Notes under the pieces: model-generated | The model's database searches: none | What the model was told of the DNA's origin: nothing | What the model saw: the letters and a program-made list of their open reading frames with translations, nothing else | Position numbers and translations under genes: made by a program | Shown here: one piece after another, positions 27,532 through 37,543 of the stretch | How the letters are laid out: each line of letters starts with the position of its first letter | How positions within the stretch are numbered: the stretch's first letter is position 1 | From: Pseudomonadota bacterium | GTDB lineage: Bacteria > Pseudomonadota > Alphaproteobacteria > Kiloniellales > JACOMY01 | Reading direction: 5' to 3' | DNA length: 64,000 nucleotides | NCBI GenBank assembly: GCA_029781795.1 | Contig: JAKOWB010000194.1 | Location: 1 to 64,000, forward strand

Positions 27532-28254
27532 GCCGGGCCGGCTTGGCCGGCGCCGGCGCCGGTGCGCCGCGATCCATCAGGTGATACTCGGGGTTCGGCA
27601 TCATGTCGGTGGCGCCGGCGACGCGGTTCGACATGTTGAAGAAGCCGACCACGTTGGCCAGGTCGAAGAGGTCCTCGTCGCTGAGGCCGTGCTGGCGCAG
27701 CGCCGCACGATGGCTCTCGCCGACCAGCCAGGGGGTCAGGGTCAGTTCCCAGGCGAAGTCGAGCAGGGCGCGCTGGCGGGCCGGCAGTTCGGCCACGCGG
27801 TAGTTCATCACCATCAGCTCGCCGAGCTGCGGATCGCCGGACAGCTTGCGCACTGCCTGCCCGTGTGCCACCAGGCAGTAGTAGCAGCGGTTGGCGGAGG
27901 AGACGACGACCGCCACCATCTCCCGCTCCAGCTTGGAGAGCCCGCTCTCGCCCAGCATCAGGTCGTTGTAGAGCGTGATGAAGGCGCGCAGCTTCTCGGG
28001 CCTGAGGCTGTAGGCCTGCAGTACGTTCGGCACCATGCCGAGCTTCTCGCGGCAGATGTCGAAATACTTCTGCAGGTCGGCCGCCAGCGTGTCCTCGGAC
28101 GGCACCTTCAGGCGCATGACGTGCTTGGGCTGCGGCATGGTGGCATCTCCCCGGCGCTGCGGACCGGCTCGCCTGCCGGCCCCGCACTCTGCTAAGCAAG
28201 CGCCGGCCCAAAGGCAAGCGCCGCAGCTGGCGCCCGGGGAAGGGGAGTGGAGAG

Positions 28255-28923
28255 ATGCTGCTGAAGATCCCGAACGTCATGGCACCGGCCCAGGTGGCCG
28301 AGCTGCGCGGCCTGCTGGAGCGGGCGCCCTTCCAGGACGGCACGGTCACCGGCCATCCGCGCCTGAAGAAGAACATGCAGATCCTGGGCCGCGCGCCCGA
28401 GGCGCAGCAGGGAGTCAACCTGGTCATGCGCGCGCTGGTCGGCAGCCGCCTCTTCACCTCCTTCGCGCAGCCGCTGAACTTCCAGGTGATGTTCAACCGC
28501 TACGAACCGGGGATGTACTACAAGGACCACATGGACGCGGCCCTGATGGGTGGCCTGAAGGGCGGCGCGCCGCTGCGCACCGATCTCTCCTTCACCGTGT
28601 TCCTGACCGAACCTTCCGAGTACGAGGGCGGCGATTTCGTCATGCGCACCGGCTTCGGCGACCTGCGCGTGCGCGGCGAGCTGGGCCACGCCATCTGCTA
28701 TCCCTCGAACATGCTGCACCGGGTCGAGCCGGTGACCAGGGGCGCGCGCTGGGCCGCGGTCGGCTGGGTGCAGTCGGTGATCCGCGACCTCGACCAGCGC
28801 CTGACCATCTTCGAGCTGGAGCAGCTGCGCGAGCGCGTCACCGGCAACTCGGTCGACCATCCCGAGGACGAGACCTTCGCCCACCTACGCGAGAACCTGA
28901 TGCGCCTCTGGTCCGAGATCTGA
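28255..28923 (+). CDS. PKHD-type Fe(II)/2-oxoglutarate hydroxylase (YbiX/PiuC-like)
   Basis: A 222-residue hydroxylase. Iron ligands H92 and D94 (YKDHMDA) and H155 (MLHRVEPVTRG) and the 2-oxoglutarate-binding R162 are all present. Length and the conserved RTDLSFTVFL and FGD stretches match the YbiX/PiuC family, often tied to iron uptake; the substrate is unknown. It is transcribed in line with an RNA methyltransferase gene that starts 7 bp after its stop. Confidence 0.92.
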   Translation: MLLKIPNVMAPAQVAELRGLLERAPFQDGTVTGHPRLKKNMQILGRAPEAQQGVNLVMRALVGSRLFTSFAQPLNFQVMFNRYEPGMYYKDHMDAALMGGLKGGAPLRTDLSFTVFLTEPSEYEGGDFVMRTGFGDLRVRGELGHAICYPSNMLHRVEPVTRGARWAAVGWVQSVIRDLDQRLTIFELEQLRERVTGNSVDHPEDETFAHLRENLMRLWSEI

Positions 28924-28930
28924 GTCCGTC

Positions 28931-30250
28931 ATGCGGCGCAAGCACCGTCCCGGCGGCGGCCGCCAGCTCGAGGTCACGATCGAGACCCTGGGCGCGCGCG
29001 GCGACGGCGTCGTGCTGCTGCCGGGCGACGACGAGAGCGCGGCCGAGCCGCTCTATCTGGCGCAGACCCTGCCGGGCGAACGTGTGCTGGCGCGCCTCGG
29101 CGGCCCCTCGCCGCAGGGCCTGCGCGGCGAGGTGATCGAGCTGCTGGCGCCCAGCCCGGACCGGGTGGAGCCGCCCTGTCCGCACTTCGGCCCCTGCGGC
29201 GGCTGCCTGCTGCAGCACTTCGCGCCCGCGCCCTATCGCGCCTGGAAGCGCGGCCTGCTGGTCGACGCGCTGAGGAAGCGCGGCTTTGCCGAGGCCGAGG
29301 CGCTGGTGCGCCCGTTGCTGGCGCTGCCGCCCGGCACGCGGCGGCGGGCCAGCTTTTCGGCGCTGCGCCAGGGCCGGCGCGTGCTGCTGGGCTTCAACCG
29401 CCGCTTCAGCCACGCGGTCGAGGACATGAGCGAGTGCCACCTGCTGGCACCGCCGCTGGTCGCCCTGCTGCCGGCGCTGCGCCAGGCCCTGGCGCCGCTG
29501 CTGGCGGAGGGCAAGCCGCGCGACGTCGTGGCGACCCTGACCGAGAGCGGCATCGACCTGCTGCTCGACCTGCCGGCCGAGCCCGGCCTGGCAGGGCGCG
29601 AGTCGCTGGCGGCGCTGGCCGCGGAGCTGGACCTCGCGCGCCTCTCGCTCGCCGTCGCCGGCGCAGCGCCGCTGCCGCTGGCCGAGCGGCGCGCGCCGCG
29701 CATCACGCTGGGCGGCGTCGCGGTGACGCCGCCGCCCGGCGGCTTCCTGCAGCCGACGGCGGAGGGCGAGGCAGCCTTGGCGGCACTGGTGCTTGAAGCG
29801 GTACCAAGCGATGCGGATGCGGTCGCCGACCTCTACAGCGGCTGCGGCACCTTCAGCTTCCCGCTGGCGGCGCGCGGCCACCGGGTGCACGCGGTCGAGG
29901 GCGCGGCCGAGCCGCTGGCGGCGCTGCAGCGCGCGGCGCGGCAGGGCGAGATGGCGCAGCGCATCACCGCCGAGCAGCGCGACCTGGAGCGCGATCCCGT
30001 CACCGCCGACGAGCTGGAAGGCGGCGACGCCGCGGTCTTCGACCCGCCGCGCGCCGGCGCCAAGGCGCAGGCGGCGGAGCTGGCGGCCAGCGACCTGCCG
30101 GTCGTGGTCGCGGTCTCCTGCAATCCCGGCACCTTCGCGCGTGACGCCCGCGCGCTGGTCGAGGGCGGCTTCACGCTCGACTGGGCGGCGCCGGTCGACC
30201 AGTTCCCCTGGTCCGGCCACCTGGAGCTGGTGGCGCGCTTCAGCCGTTGA
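28931..30250 (+). CDS. TrmA/RlmD-family RNA (uracil-5)-methyltransferase
   Basis: A 439-residue enzyme. An N-terminal TRAM-like segment is followed by an iron-sulfur cluster motif: C83, C89 and C92 (CPHFGPCGGC) with C169. The SAM motif is VADLYSGCGTFSFPLA. The catalytic cysteine is C397 in VSCNPGTFARD. This is the RlmC/RlmD/TrmA type that methylates uracil-5 in rRNA or tRNA; the exact target cannot be assigned. Its stop is 3 bp from the convergent aroC stop. Confidence 0.9.
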   Translation: MRRKHRPGGGRQLEVTIETLGARGDGVVLLPGDDESAAEPLYLAQTLPGERVLARLGGPSPQGLRGEVIELLAPSPDRVEPPCPHFGPCGGCLLQHFAPAPYRAWKRGLLVDALRKRGFAEAEALVRPLLALPPGTRRRASFSALRQGRRVLLGFNRRFSHAVEDMSECHLLAPPLVALLPALRQALAPLLAEGKPRDVVATLTESGIDLLLDLPAEPGLAGRESLAALAAELDLARLSLAVAGAAPLPLAERRAPRITLGGVAVTPPPGGFLQPTAEGEAALAALVLEAVPSDADAVADLYSGCGTFSFPLAARGHRVHAVEGAAEPLAALQRAARQGEMAQRITAEQRDLERDPVTADELEGGDAAVFDPPRAGAKAQAAELAASDLPVVVAVSCNPGTFARDARALVEGGFTLDWAAPVDQFPWSGHLELVARFSR

Positions 30251-30253
30251 GGA

Positions 30254-31348
30254 TCAGACCTTCCCGGTCTGCGCGCGGTGGCGCAGCAGGTGGTCGGCCA
30301 GCACCAGGGCCATCATGGCCTCGCCCACCGGTACGGCGCGGATGCCGACGCAGGGGTCGTGGCGACCCTTGGTGACGATCTCCACCTCCTGCATCTCGGT
30401 CGTCACGGTGCGGCGCGGCTGCAGGATGGAGGAGGTGGGCTTCACCGCGAAGCGCACGACGATCGGCTGGCCCGAGGAGATGCCGCCAAGGATGCCGCCG
30501 GCCTGGTTGGAGAGGAAGCGTGGCTTGCCGTCGTTGCCGGCGCGCATCTCGTCGGCATTCGCCTCGCCGGTCAGCGCCGCGGCGGCGAAGCCGGCGCCGA
30601 TCTCCACGCCCTTCACCGCGTTGATCGACATCATGGCCTTGGCAAGGTCGGCATCGAGCTTGTCGTAGAGCGGCTCGCCGAGGCCGGCGGGAATGCCCTC
30701 GGCTACCACCTCGATCACCGCGCCGGCGGAGGAGCCCGCCTTGCGTACGCCGTCGAGGTAGCTCGCCCACTCCGCCGCCATCACGGCGTCGGGCGAGAAG
30801 AAGTCGTTGGCGGCGACCTGGTCCCAGTCCCAGCGCGCACGGTCGATGCGGTGCGGGCCGACCTGGATCAGCGCGCCGCGGATCACCGCCTTGCCGGCGC
30901 CCAGCACCTGGTCCAGCACCTTGCGCGCGACCGCCCCGGCGGCGACGCGCGACGCGGTCTCGCGCGCCGAGGAGCGGCCGCCGCCGCGATAGTCGCGGAA
31001 GCCGTACTTGGCGAAGTAGGTATAGTCGGCGTGGCCCGGGCGGAAGCGGTCGGCGATCTCGCCGTAGTCCTTGCTGCGCTGGTCCTCGTTCTTGATGAAC
31101 AGCAGGATCGGCGTGCCGGTGGTCCGGCCCTGGAACACGCCCGACAGGATCTCGACCTGGTCGGGTTCGCGCCGCTGCGTGGTGAAGCGCGACTGCCCCG
31201 GCTTGCGCTTGTCCAGCCAGGGCTGGATGTCGGCCTCGCTGAGGGCGATGCCCGGCGGGCAGCCGTCGACCACGCAGCCGATGGCGGGCCCGTGGCTTTC
31301 GCCCCAGGTGGTGAAGCGGAAGGATTCGCCGAAGGAGTTGCCGGCCAC
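30254..31348 (-). CDS. aroC: Chorismate synthase
   Basis: A 364-residue FMN-dependent enzyme of the shikimate pathway that converts EPSP to chorismate. Family signatures include [20 protein letters not shown] at the N-terminus, [14 protein letters not shown], and [19 protein letters not shown]. The GTG at 31348 is chosen because the protein then starts two residues before the invariant GNSFG, 13 bp after the fabI stop. The extra 23 residues of the longer frame overlap fabI and are not family-like. It is downstream of fabI and likely cotranscribed with it. Confidence 0.96.
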   Translation of the reverse strand: MAGNSFGESFRFTTWGESHGPAIGCVVDGCPPGIALSEADIQPWLDKRKPGQSRFTTQRREPDQVEILSGVFQGRTTGTPILLFIKNEDQRSKDYGEIADRFRPGHADYTYFAKYGFRDYRGGGRSSARETASRVAAGAVARKVLDQVLGAGKAVIRGALIQVGPHRIDRARWDWDQVAANDFFSPDAVMAAEWASYLDGVRKAGSSAGAVIEVVAEGIPAGLGEPLYDKLDADLAKAMMSINAVKGVEIGAGFAAAALTGEANADEMRAGNDGKPRFLSNQAGGILGGISSGQPIVVRFAVKPTSSILQPRRTVTTEMQEVEIVTKGRHDPCVGIRAVPVGEAMMALVLADHLLRHRAQTGKV

Positions 31349-31361
31349 GCGGGGCCCGCCC

Positions 31362-32210
31362 TCAACCCTGCTGCGGGTTGAAGTTCTGCAGCATCTCCGC
31401 CAGCTCCTTGGCGGCATCCACCGCCATCATGCCGACGACGTGGTAGCCGCTGTCGACATGGTGCACCTCGCCGGTGACGCCGCCGGAGAGGTCGGAGAGC
31501 AGGTAGAGCGCGGCCCCGCCGACCTGACTCAGCGAGACGTTGCGCTTCAAGGGCGCATTCAGCTCGTTCCACTTCAGGATATGGCGGAAGTCGCCGATGC
31601 CGCTGGCGGCCAGGGTCTTGATCGGCCCGGCGGAAATGGCGTTGACCCGGATATCCTGTTCGCCGAGGTCGGCGGCGAGGTAGCGCACCGAGGCCTCGAG
31701 CGCCGCCTTAGCCACGCCCATGACGTTGTAGTGCGGCATCACGCGCTCGGCGCCGTAGTAGGTCAGCGTCAGCAGCGAGCCGCCGTTCTTCATCAGCGGC
31801 ACGGCGCGCTGCGCCACCGCGGTGAAGGAGTAGCAGGAGATATCCATGGTCAAGGCGAAGTTGTCCCGGCTGGTGCCGAGGTACTTGCCCTTCAGCTCGT
31901 CCTTGTTCGAGAAGGCGACGGCATGAACCAGGAAGTCGAGGCCGCCCCAGGCCTCCTCCACCGCCTTGAAGGTGCGGTCGATCGAGGCATCGTCGGTGAC
32001 GTCGCACTGCGTGACCAGGGTGGAGCCGACGGACTCCGCCAGCGGCCGCACCCGGCGCTCCAGCGCGTCGCCCTGGAAGGTGAAGCCAAGCTCGGCCCCC
32101 TGGGCATGCACCGCCTGGGAGATACCCCAGGCGATCGAACGGTCGTTGGCGACGCCCATGATGAGGCCGCGCTTGCCGGCCATCAGGCCCCGCTTAGTGC
32201 TCGCTTCCAC
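31362..32210 (-). CDS. fabI: Enoyl-[acyl-carrier-protein] reductase (NADH), FabI type
   Basis: A 282-residue short-chain dehydrogenase-type reductase that completes each fatty-acid elongation cycle. The N-terminal nucleotide site is [16 protein letters not shown]. The catalytic YxxxxxxK is Y161/K168, with the extra tyrosine at about 151 (LTYYGAE). A GTG at 32210 preceded by AGGAAG is preferred; an ATG nine codons later is the alternative. A promoter lies about 50 bp upstream. aroC follows after 13 bp. Confidence 0.95.
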   Translation of the reverse strand: MEASTKRGLMAGKRGLIMGVANDRSIAWGISQAVHAQGAELGFTFQGDALERRVRPLAESVGSTLVTQCDVTDDASIDRTFKAVEEAWGGLDFLVHAVAFSNKDELKGKYLGTSRDNFALTMDISCYSFTAVAQRAVPLMKNGGSLLTLTYYGAERVMPHYNVMGVAKAALEASVRYLAADLGEQDIRVNAISAGPIKTLAASGIGDFRHILKWNELNAPLKRNVSLSQVGGAALYLLSDLSGGVTGEVHHVDSGYHVVGMMAVDAAKELAEMLQNFNPQQG

Positions 32211-32265
32211 GACGCTTCCTTGGCGACTGAAAAGGACTCCACACCCCGAGTCGAGGGTGCGGCGC

Positions 32266-32293
32266 ATCCTACACCAGTCCCCGGGGCAGGCAA
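32266..32293 (-). promoter_or_regulatory. Candidate sigma-70 promoter of fabI
   Basis: On the minus strand TTGCCT (32288-32293), a 16-bp spacer and TAGGAT (32266-32271) would start transcription near 32259, leaving a leader of about 50 nt before the GTG. Both hexamers match 4 of 6 consensus bases. Confidence 0.45.
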
Positions 32294-32354
32294 GTTATGC
32301 GCCGCCGCTGTGAGGGCTTTCCGCTAAAGCCCTGACGTTGTTTTGAAAATGAAC

Positions 32355-33536
32355 TCAAGCCACCAGCCCGTCCAGCGGCGCCACGCGGTCGCTGCCGGGG
32401 AAGACCGTTTCACTCAGCGTCGCACTGCCCAGGCCCAGGTGGCCGGCCAGCAGGCCCTTCAGCGGCGCGCGCAGGTCGAGCGTCGGCTTGAGGTCGCGGT
32501 CTTCGTACAGCGCGCTCCTGCCGAGACCCGGCCAGTCGGCGAGGACCTGGCCGCCGCGGACCGCGCCGCCCAGCAGCAGCGCCGCCGTCGCCGTGCCGTG
32601 GTCGGTGCCGCCCGAGCCGTTCGGCGCCACGGTGCGGCCGAATTCCGTCACCACGGCGACGGCGGTCTGCTCCCAGGCCGCGCCCAGGCCCTTCTGCAGG
32701 CCCGCCAGCGCGGCATCGAGGCCACCGAGCGCGACCGGCAGGCGGCCGCGCGTCGTGCCCTGATTGGTGTGGGTGTCCCAGCCACCCAGTTCGATCACCG
32801 CGATGGTGGGGCCGCCGGCGCTTGCCATCAGCTTGCCCGTGCCCTCGGCTAGCGCCGCCTCGGCGCGCTTGCCGCCCTTGGGCTGCGGCTTGCCGTCCAG
32901 CACCGCCTCGGCCAGGGCGTTGGCCTCCAGCCCCTTGGCCAGCGCGGGGCCCAGCAGCGGGTCGCCGGCATAGAGCGCGGCGACGCGGCCGAGGAAGCCG
33001 GGATCGGCGTCGGGCAGCGCGCTCGGCGCCCAGGTGGTGGCCTGCCCCGGTCCTTGCAACACCAGCGGCAGGTCCTGACCCACCGCCAGGCCCTCGGCGC
33101 CCAGCGGCCCCAGCGCGCGGCCCAGCCAGCCGTCGGGACGGCCATGCGGCTTGTCGCTGCCGTTCTCCAGCAGATCCTGCGCATCGAAGTGCGAGCGCTC
33201 GCGATAGGGCGAGGCCACGGCCTGGATGAGCAGCGCCTGGCGCCGCTGGTAGAGCGCGTGCACCGTCGGCAGCGCCGGATGCAACATGAAGTCGTCGGTC
33301 AAGGGCAGCAGGCCGTCGCCCTTGCCCAGCGCCAGCTTGCCGCGCTGGCGCGCGTAGTCGGGGTCGCCGACCGGCACCACCACCGACAGTCCGTCCATCG
33401 CGCCGCGCAGGATCACCAGCACGAAGCGCCGCTCGCCGGCGGGTCCCTTGGCGAAGGCGAAGCGCCAGGGCAGCAGGCTGGCCCCGCTGGCGAGGGCGAG
33501 GCCGCCCAGCAGGCGGCGGCGGGCGAGATCGGTCAT
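32355..33536 (-). CDS. DUF1501 family secreted protein (Tat substrate)
   Basis: A 393-residue protein with an N-terminal twin-arginine signal (RRRLLGGLALASG...), so it is probably exported folded. The family pattern is visible in FVLVILRGAMDGLSVVVP, GWDTHTNQG and TEFGRTVAPNGSGGTDHGT. DUF1501 has an alkaline-phosphatase-superfamily-like fold, but its role is unproven. A GGAGG 5 bp before the ATG at 33536 supports the start. It follows the DUF1800 gene by 2 bp; the two families occur paired across bacteria. Confidence 0.88.
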   Translation of the reverse strand: MTDLARRRLLGGLALASGASLLPWRFAFAKGPAGERRFVLVILRGAMDGLSVVVPVGDPDYARQRGKLALGKGDGLLPLTDDFMLHPALPTVHALYQRRQALLIQAVASPYRERSHFDAQDLLENGSDKPHGRPDGWLGRALGPLGAEGLAVGQDLPLVLQGPGQATTWAPSALPDADPGFLGRVAALYAGDPLLGPALAKGLEANALAEAVLDGKPQPKGGKRAEAALAEGTGKLMASAGGPTIAVIELGGWDTHTNQGTTRGRLPVALGGLDAALAGLQKGLGAAWEQTAVAVVTEFGRTVAPNGSGGTDHGTATAALLLGGAVRGGQVLADWPGLGRSALYEDRDLKPTLDLRAPLKGLLAGHLGLGSATLSETVFPGSDRVAPLDGLVA

Positions 33537-33538
33537 GG

Positions 33539-34858
33539 CTACCTCCGCTGGAAGGTCGGGCTGGCGAGGACCAGGGCGATGCCCTCGGCCTTGCTCGGCG
33601 CGTTCTTCACCTGGAAGGCCAGGTCGGCGTCGGCGAAGCCGCCGAGCGTCGTCGCCAGCAGGGCGCCGGGATCGGCGATCGCCGCCAGGCGCTTGCCGGC
33701 GGCGGCGGCCCAGTCGACGCGTCGCAGCACCTGGTCGGGCGCCGCCCAGGCGCTGGCGAGGTCGGGGTAGCCGGCGGGCGAGGGCGCGGCGCAGGGCAGG
33801 TGGCCGAACAGCTTCAGCGCCGCCAGGCCGCCCTTGAAGTCCTTGGCGAAACCCACCGAACGGTAGGTGGCAATGACCAGTTCCTGCGGCGTGCGCAGCT
33901 TGGCCAGCGGCTGCGACCATGCGGCCTTCAGGTCGATCAGGGTGCGATAGAGCGAAGGTAGATCGCCGCCGCTCTCCAGAAAGACCCGGGTCAGGGTCTC
34001 GACGGCGGCGGCAGGTGGCGCGTCGGCGACGAAGTGGCGGGCGAGCTTGGTGGCGATGTGGCGCGCGGTCGAAGGGTGCGTGCCCAGGAGGGCCAGCGCC
34101 TGCAGGCCCTCCTGCTCGCCAGCCTCCCGGTAGCTTTTGCCCAGAAGCGTCTTGTCGCCGGGTTCGTGCGCCAGGTCGACGAACCGGAAGGCGCCGGGAT
34201 CGGGGTCCTTCGGCCGCTGCAGCGTCCAGCCGGTCAGGATCAGCGCGAAGTTGCGCACGTCGTCCTGGGTATAGCCGCCGTCGACGCCCAGCGTGTGCAG
34301 CTCCAGGATCTCGCGCGCCAGGTTCTCGTTGAGGCCGCGCTTGGTCTTGCGCCCGGCCGGCGAGTGGGGGCCGAAGGAGACGGCGTTGTCGAGATAGAGC
34401 AGCATGGCCTGGTGCCGGGTTGCGGCCAGCAGCAGGTCGGCGAAGCGGCCGAAGAGGTGACGGCGGATCACCTCCACCGAGAAGGGGCCGGCGAGGCCCA
34501 GCACCGCCGGCCGGTCGACCGACACGGTGAAATGGTTCAGCCAGAAGGCGACGAGCCGCTCGACGAAGGGCGCCTCGCTCTCCACCGCGGCGGTGAGATG
34601 CAGCGAGACGTCGGCGATGTAGGCCTCCTTGGCCTGCCGGCGCAGGAACGCCTCCACCTCGCCGTCGCCCTTGTCGCGCTTGCGCAGCAGCGCCGCCGCC
34701 CGTTCGGTCCCGCCGGGAATCGCCTGCAGGCGCCTGGGCAGGGCCGCGGCCGCAACGAGCTGGGCGGCGAGCCAGCCGCGCGGGTCCTTGCCTACGCGCT
34801 CGTCCGGTGTCGGGCCGAGGCCGAAGCGCAGGCTGGCGTGCAGGGCGGGATCGAACAT
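33539..34858 (-). CDS. DUF1800 family protein
   Basis: A 439-residue mostly helical protein. DUF1800 landmarks are LVAFWLNHFTVSVDRP, the NENLAREILELHTLGVDGGYTQDDV block and TGWTLQRPKDP. No signal peptide is obvious. The function is unknown, but the gene is nearly always paired with DUF1501, as here; the pair has been suggested to act in envelope or extracellular processes. The stop is 2 bp before the DUF1501 start. Confidence 0.88.
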   Translation of the reverse strand: MFDPALHASLRFGLGPTPDERVGKDPRGWLAAQLVAAAALPRRLQAIPGGTERAAALLRKRDKGDGEVEAFLRRQAKEAYIADVSLHLTAAVESEAPFVERLVAFWLNHFTVSVDRPAVLGLAGPFSVEVIRRHLFGRFADLLLAATRHQAMLLYLDNAVSFGPHSPAGRKTKRGLNENLAREILELHTLGVDGGYTQDDVRNFALILTGWTLQRPKDPDPGAFRFVDLAHEPGDKTLLGKSYREAGEQEGLQALALLGTHPSTARHIATKLARHFVADAPPAAAVETLTRVFLESGGDLPSLYRTLIDLKAAWSQPLAKLRTPQELVIATYRSVGFAKDFKGGLAALKLFGHLPCAAPSPAGYPDLASAWAAPDQVLRRVDWAAAAGKRLAAIADPGALLATTLGGFADADLAFQVKNAPSKAEGIALVLASPTFQRR

Positions 34859-34936
34859 CGCGCGGGCGGCCCCCCTCGGCGCACAAGCGGGAGATGCGTT
34901 GTCCTTGATACGCCGCGAGCGGGCCAGGCGTGCCCG

Positions 34937-35830
34937 CTAGTCCTCGTCCGACTTGCCGACGCGCGGGTCGTAGGGGTGCTTCGCGCTCCAGCGCTCCAGG
35001 AAGCGCGCCAGTTCGGCGTCGGGCGGGTCGGGCAATACCACCGTCAGGTGCACGTACTGGTCGCCCTGGCCGCCCTGGCGGTCCGGCAGGCCGCGCCCCT
35101 TGAGCCGCAGCACCGTGCCGCTGTTGCTGCCCGGCGGTACGCGCATGCCGACGGCGCCGGTGACGGTCGGCACCGAGACGGTGCCGCCGTTCACCGCCTC
35201 GCCCAAACTGACGGGGAAGTCGAGATGCAGGTCGGCGCCGGTCCGGCGGAAGCGGCCATGCGGCTCGACCTCGACCTCGACCAGCGCGTCGCCGGCTGTG
35301 CCGCCGTGGCTGCCCGGCAGGCCCTGGCCGACCAGACGCAGCACCTGGCCCTGCTCGACGCCAGGCGGGATGCTCACCTCCAGCTCGCGACCCGAAGCCA
35401 AGCGGATGCGCTGCCGGCCGCCCGCGGCGACGGTCTGCAATGGGACAGCGACACGGTAGGTCACGTCCTCGCCGCGTCGCGGCTGGCGCGAGCGCAGCTT
35501 GTCGACGCTCTCGTCGGTGAAGAAGTCGGCGAAGATGTCGCCGCCGGCGGTCGCCCCGCCCTCGTACTGGTCCCAGCCGCCCCGGCGGAAGGGGAAGTCG
35601 CCCTCGCCGCCGGCCTCGCCGCTCCGGTCGCCGGCATCCCAGCGGGCGCGCGCCACCGGGTCGATCAGCAGGGCATAGGCCTGGGTCAGTTCCTGGAAGG
35701 CCTGGGCCGAGGCGAGGTCGCCCGGATTGAGGTCGGGGTGCAGGCGCTTGGCGCGTTCGCGGAAGGCACGCCGGATCGTGGCCACGTCGGCGGCCGCATC
35801 CAACCCGAGGACGTCATAGGGATCGCGCAT
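34937..35830 (-). CDS. DnaJ-family co-chaperone without zinc finger (CbpA-like)
   Basis: A 297-residue protein. The J domain at 1-70 carries HPD at residues 31-33, then a Gly/Asp/Glu-rich linker (~75-115), then two C-terminal substrate-binding beta domains ([19 protein letters not shown]..., [20 protein letters not shown]). The CxxCxGxG zinc repeats of true DnaJ are absent, as in CbpA. It should stimulate DnaK ATPase and hand over substrates. It is divergent from pdxH, with 73 bp between starts. Confidence 0.93.
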   Translation of the reverse strand: MRDPYDVLGLDAAADVATIRRAFRERAKRLHPDLNPGDLASAQAFQELTQAYALLIDPVARARWDAGDRSGEAGGEGDFPFRRGGWDQYEGGATAGGDIFADFFTDESVDKLRSRQPRRGEDVTYRVAVPLQTVAAGGRQRIRLASGRELEVSIPPGVEQGQVLRLVGQGLPGSHGGTAGDALVEVEVEPHGRFRRTGADLHLDFPVSLGEAVNGGTVSVPTVTGAVGMRVPPGSNSGTVLRLKGRGLPDRQGGQGDQYVHLTVVLPDPPDAELARFLERWSAKHPYDPRVGKSDED

Positions 35831-35903
35831 GGCTTTGAGGCTAGGCGGAGCCGGTCCGGCCCGGCAAGATGGCCGTCCACAGCCCGCTGCGGGAGAACCG
35901 CCC

Positions 35904-36500
35904 TTGTTCGCCGACCGTCCCCCGGCCGATCCCTATGACCTGTTCGCTGATTGGTTCAAGGATGCCGAAGCCAAGGAAATCAACGATCCCAATGGAATGG
36001 CCCTTGCCACCGTGGGCGCCGACGGGATGCCGTCGCTGCGCATGGTGCTGTTGAAGGGAGTCGATCCGCAGGGGTTCGTGTTCTACACGAACTACGAGAG
36101 CAAGAAGGGCACCCAGCTTCAGGGGCACCCCAAGGCGGCCTTGCTGTTCCACTGGAAGTCGCTGCGCCGCCAGGTCCGGGTCGAGGGCGAGGTAACCCAG
36201 ACCACGCCCGAGGAGGCCGACGCCTACTTCGCCTCGCGTCCCAAGCAGAGCCAGATCGGCGCCTGGGCCAGCCAGCAGTCGCGCCCGCTTTCGGCCAAGT
36301 TCGAGCTGGAAAAGCGCGTCGCGCTCTACGCCGCCAAGTACGCGGTGACCCGGGTGCCGCGCCCGGCGCACTGGTCGGGCTTCCGCATCCACCCGCGCTA
36401 CATCGAGTTCTGGCAGGACGGTGCCTTCCGCCTGCACGACCGGCTGGTCTATCACCGGCAGGAGGAGGGCGGCTGGCGCACCGAGAGGCTCTATCCCTGA
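35904..36500 (+). CDS. pdxH: Pyridoxamine 5'-phosphate oxidase
   Basis: A 198-residue FMN enzyme that oxidises pyridoxamine or pyridoxine 5'-phosphate to pyridoxal 5'-phosphate. Landmarks are [32 protein letters not shown] and the C-terminal [22 protein letters not shown]. The start is a TTG at 35904 with GGGAG 8 bp upstream; this yields the normal length, while the longer frame adds 25 non-family residues. Its stop overlaps the next gene's ATG (TGATG). Confidence 0.95.
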   Translation: MFADRPPADPYDLFADWFKDAEAKEINDPNGMALATVGADGMPSLRMVLLKGVDPQGFVFYTNYESKKGTQLQGHPKAALLFHWKSLRRQVRVEGEVTQTTPEEADAYFASRPKQSQIGAWASQQSRPLSAKFELEKRVALYAAKYAVTRVPRPAHWSGFRIHPRYIEFWQDGAFRLHDRLVYHRQEEGGWRTERLYP

Positions 36501-37447
36501 TGGGCGGCGCGACCGGCACGCAGAAGGTCGTGAACGGCGCCGTGGATGGCGAGGCGGGGCGCCTGATGCGGCGTGCCACCTATGCCTCGGTGACGGTTGC
36601 GCTGCTGCTGGTGGCGGTCAAGCTGGGCGCCTGGATGGTGACGGATTCGGTCAGCCTGCTCTCCACCCTCGTCGACTCGCTGCTCGATGCCGCCGCCTCG
36701 ATCATCATGCTGGTCGCGGTACGCGAATCGCTCATGCCGCCGGACTCCGAGCATCGCTTCGGCCACGGCAAGGCGGAGCCGCTGGCGGCGCTCGGGCAGT
36801 CGGCCTTCATCACCGGCTCGGCGCTGTTCCTGGTGTTCGAGGCGACGCAGCGCCTGTTCGACCCCAAGGCGGTGCCCGATCCCGAGATCGGCTTCGCGGT
36901 GATGGGTGTCTCCATCGTCGCCACCTTCCTGCTGACGCGCTACCAGGCCTATGTCGTCCGGCGCAGCGGCTCGCTGGCGATCTCGGCCGATTCGCTGCAC
37001 TACCTCAGCGACCTGCTGGTGAACGCCGCCGTCGTCGTCGCCCTGCTGCTGTCGGAGTATCTCGGCTGGATCTATGCCGATCCGATCTTCGCGCTGGGCA
37101 TCGCCGCCTACATCATGAAGACCGCCTGGTCGATCGGGCGCGGCGCCTTCGACATGCTGATGGACCGCGAACTGCCGGATGCCGAACGTCAGCGCATCAA
37201 GGACATGGTCATGGAGGAACCCAAGGCGCGCGGGCTGCACGACCTGCGCACGCGCGCCTCGGGGCCCCAGGTCTTCATCCAGCTTCACCTGGAGCTCGAC
37301 GGCGACCTGAGTTTCGCCGAGGCGCACGCCATCGCCGATCGCCTGGAAATGCGCCTGGCGCAGTCTTTCAACGGGGCAGAGGTACTGATCCACGAGGATC
37401 TCTACGACCCCGCGCGGCCACCCAAGCGGCGCTACCGGACGACCTGA
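36500..37447 (+). CDS. Cation diffusion facilitator (FieF/CzcD type)
   Basis: A 315-residue metal exporter with about six membrane helices and a C-terminal cytoplasmic domain. Likely metal-binding residues are the D-x3-D in TLVDSLLDAAAS and the H-x3-D in DSLHYLSD. RFGHGKAEPLAA follows helix 2, as in FieF. It exports Zn(II), Fe(II) or similar ions by proton exchange. It is coupled to pdxH by a 1-bp overlap. Confidence 0.92.
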   Translation: MGGATGTQKVVNGAVDGEAGRLMRRATYASVTVALLLVAVKLGAWMVTDSVSLLSTLVDSLLDAAASIIMLVAVRESLMPPDSEHRFGHGKAEPLAALGQSAFITGSALFLVFEATQRLFDPKAVPDPEIGFAVMGVSIVATFLLTRYQAYVVRRSGSLAISADSLHYLSDLLVNAAVVVALLLSEYLGWIYADPIFALGIAAYIMKTAWSIGRGAFDMLMDRELPDAERQRIKDMVMEEPKARGLHDLRTRASGPQVFIQLHLELDGDLSFAEAHAIADRLEMRLAQSFNGAEVLIHEDLYDPARPPKRRYRTT

Positions 37448-37461
37448 GGCGTCCCGGCAGC

Positions 37462-37475
37462 TTGATCCATATCAT
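37462..37475 (+). promoter_or_regulatory. FNR/FixK-like box upstream of universal stress protein
   Basis: TTGATCCATATCAT matches the FNR/FixK/Anr consensus TTGAT-N4-ATCAA at all but the last base. It ends 68 bp before the ATG at 37544, a usual place for activation by this regulator family under low oxygen. The second universal stress gene of the window has a perfect match in the same position. Confidence 0.6.
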
Positions 37476-37543
37476 GGCCGCGAAAGCGCCGGTCGGCGAA
37501 GAGTAAGGGCGGCGCGAGAGCCGCCGCAACGCAGGAGGAAGCC

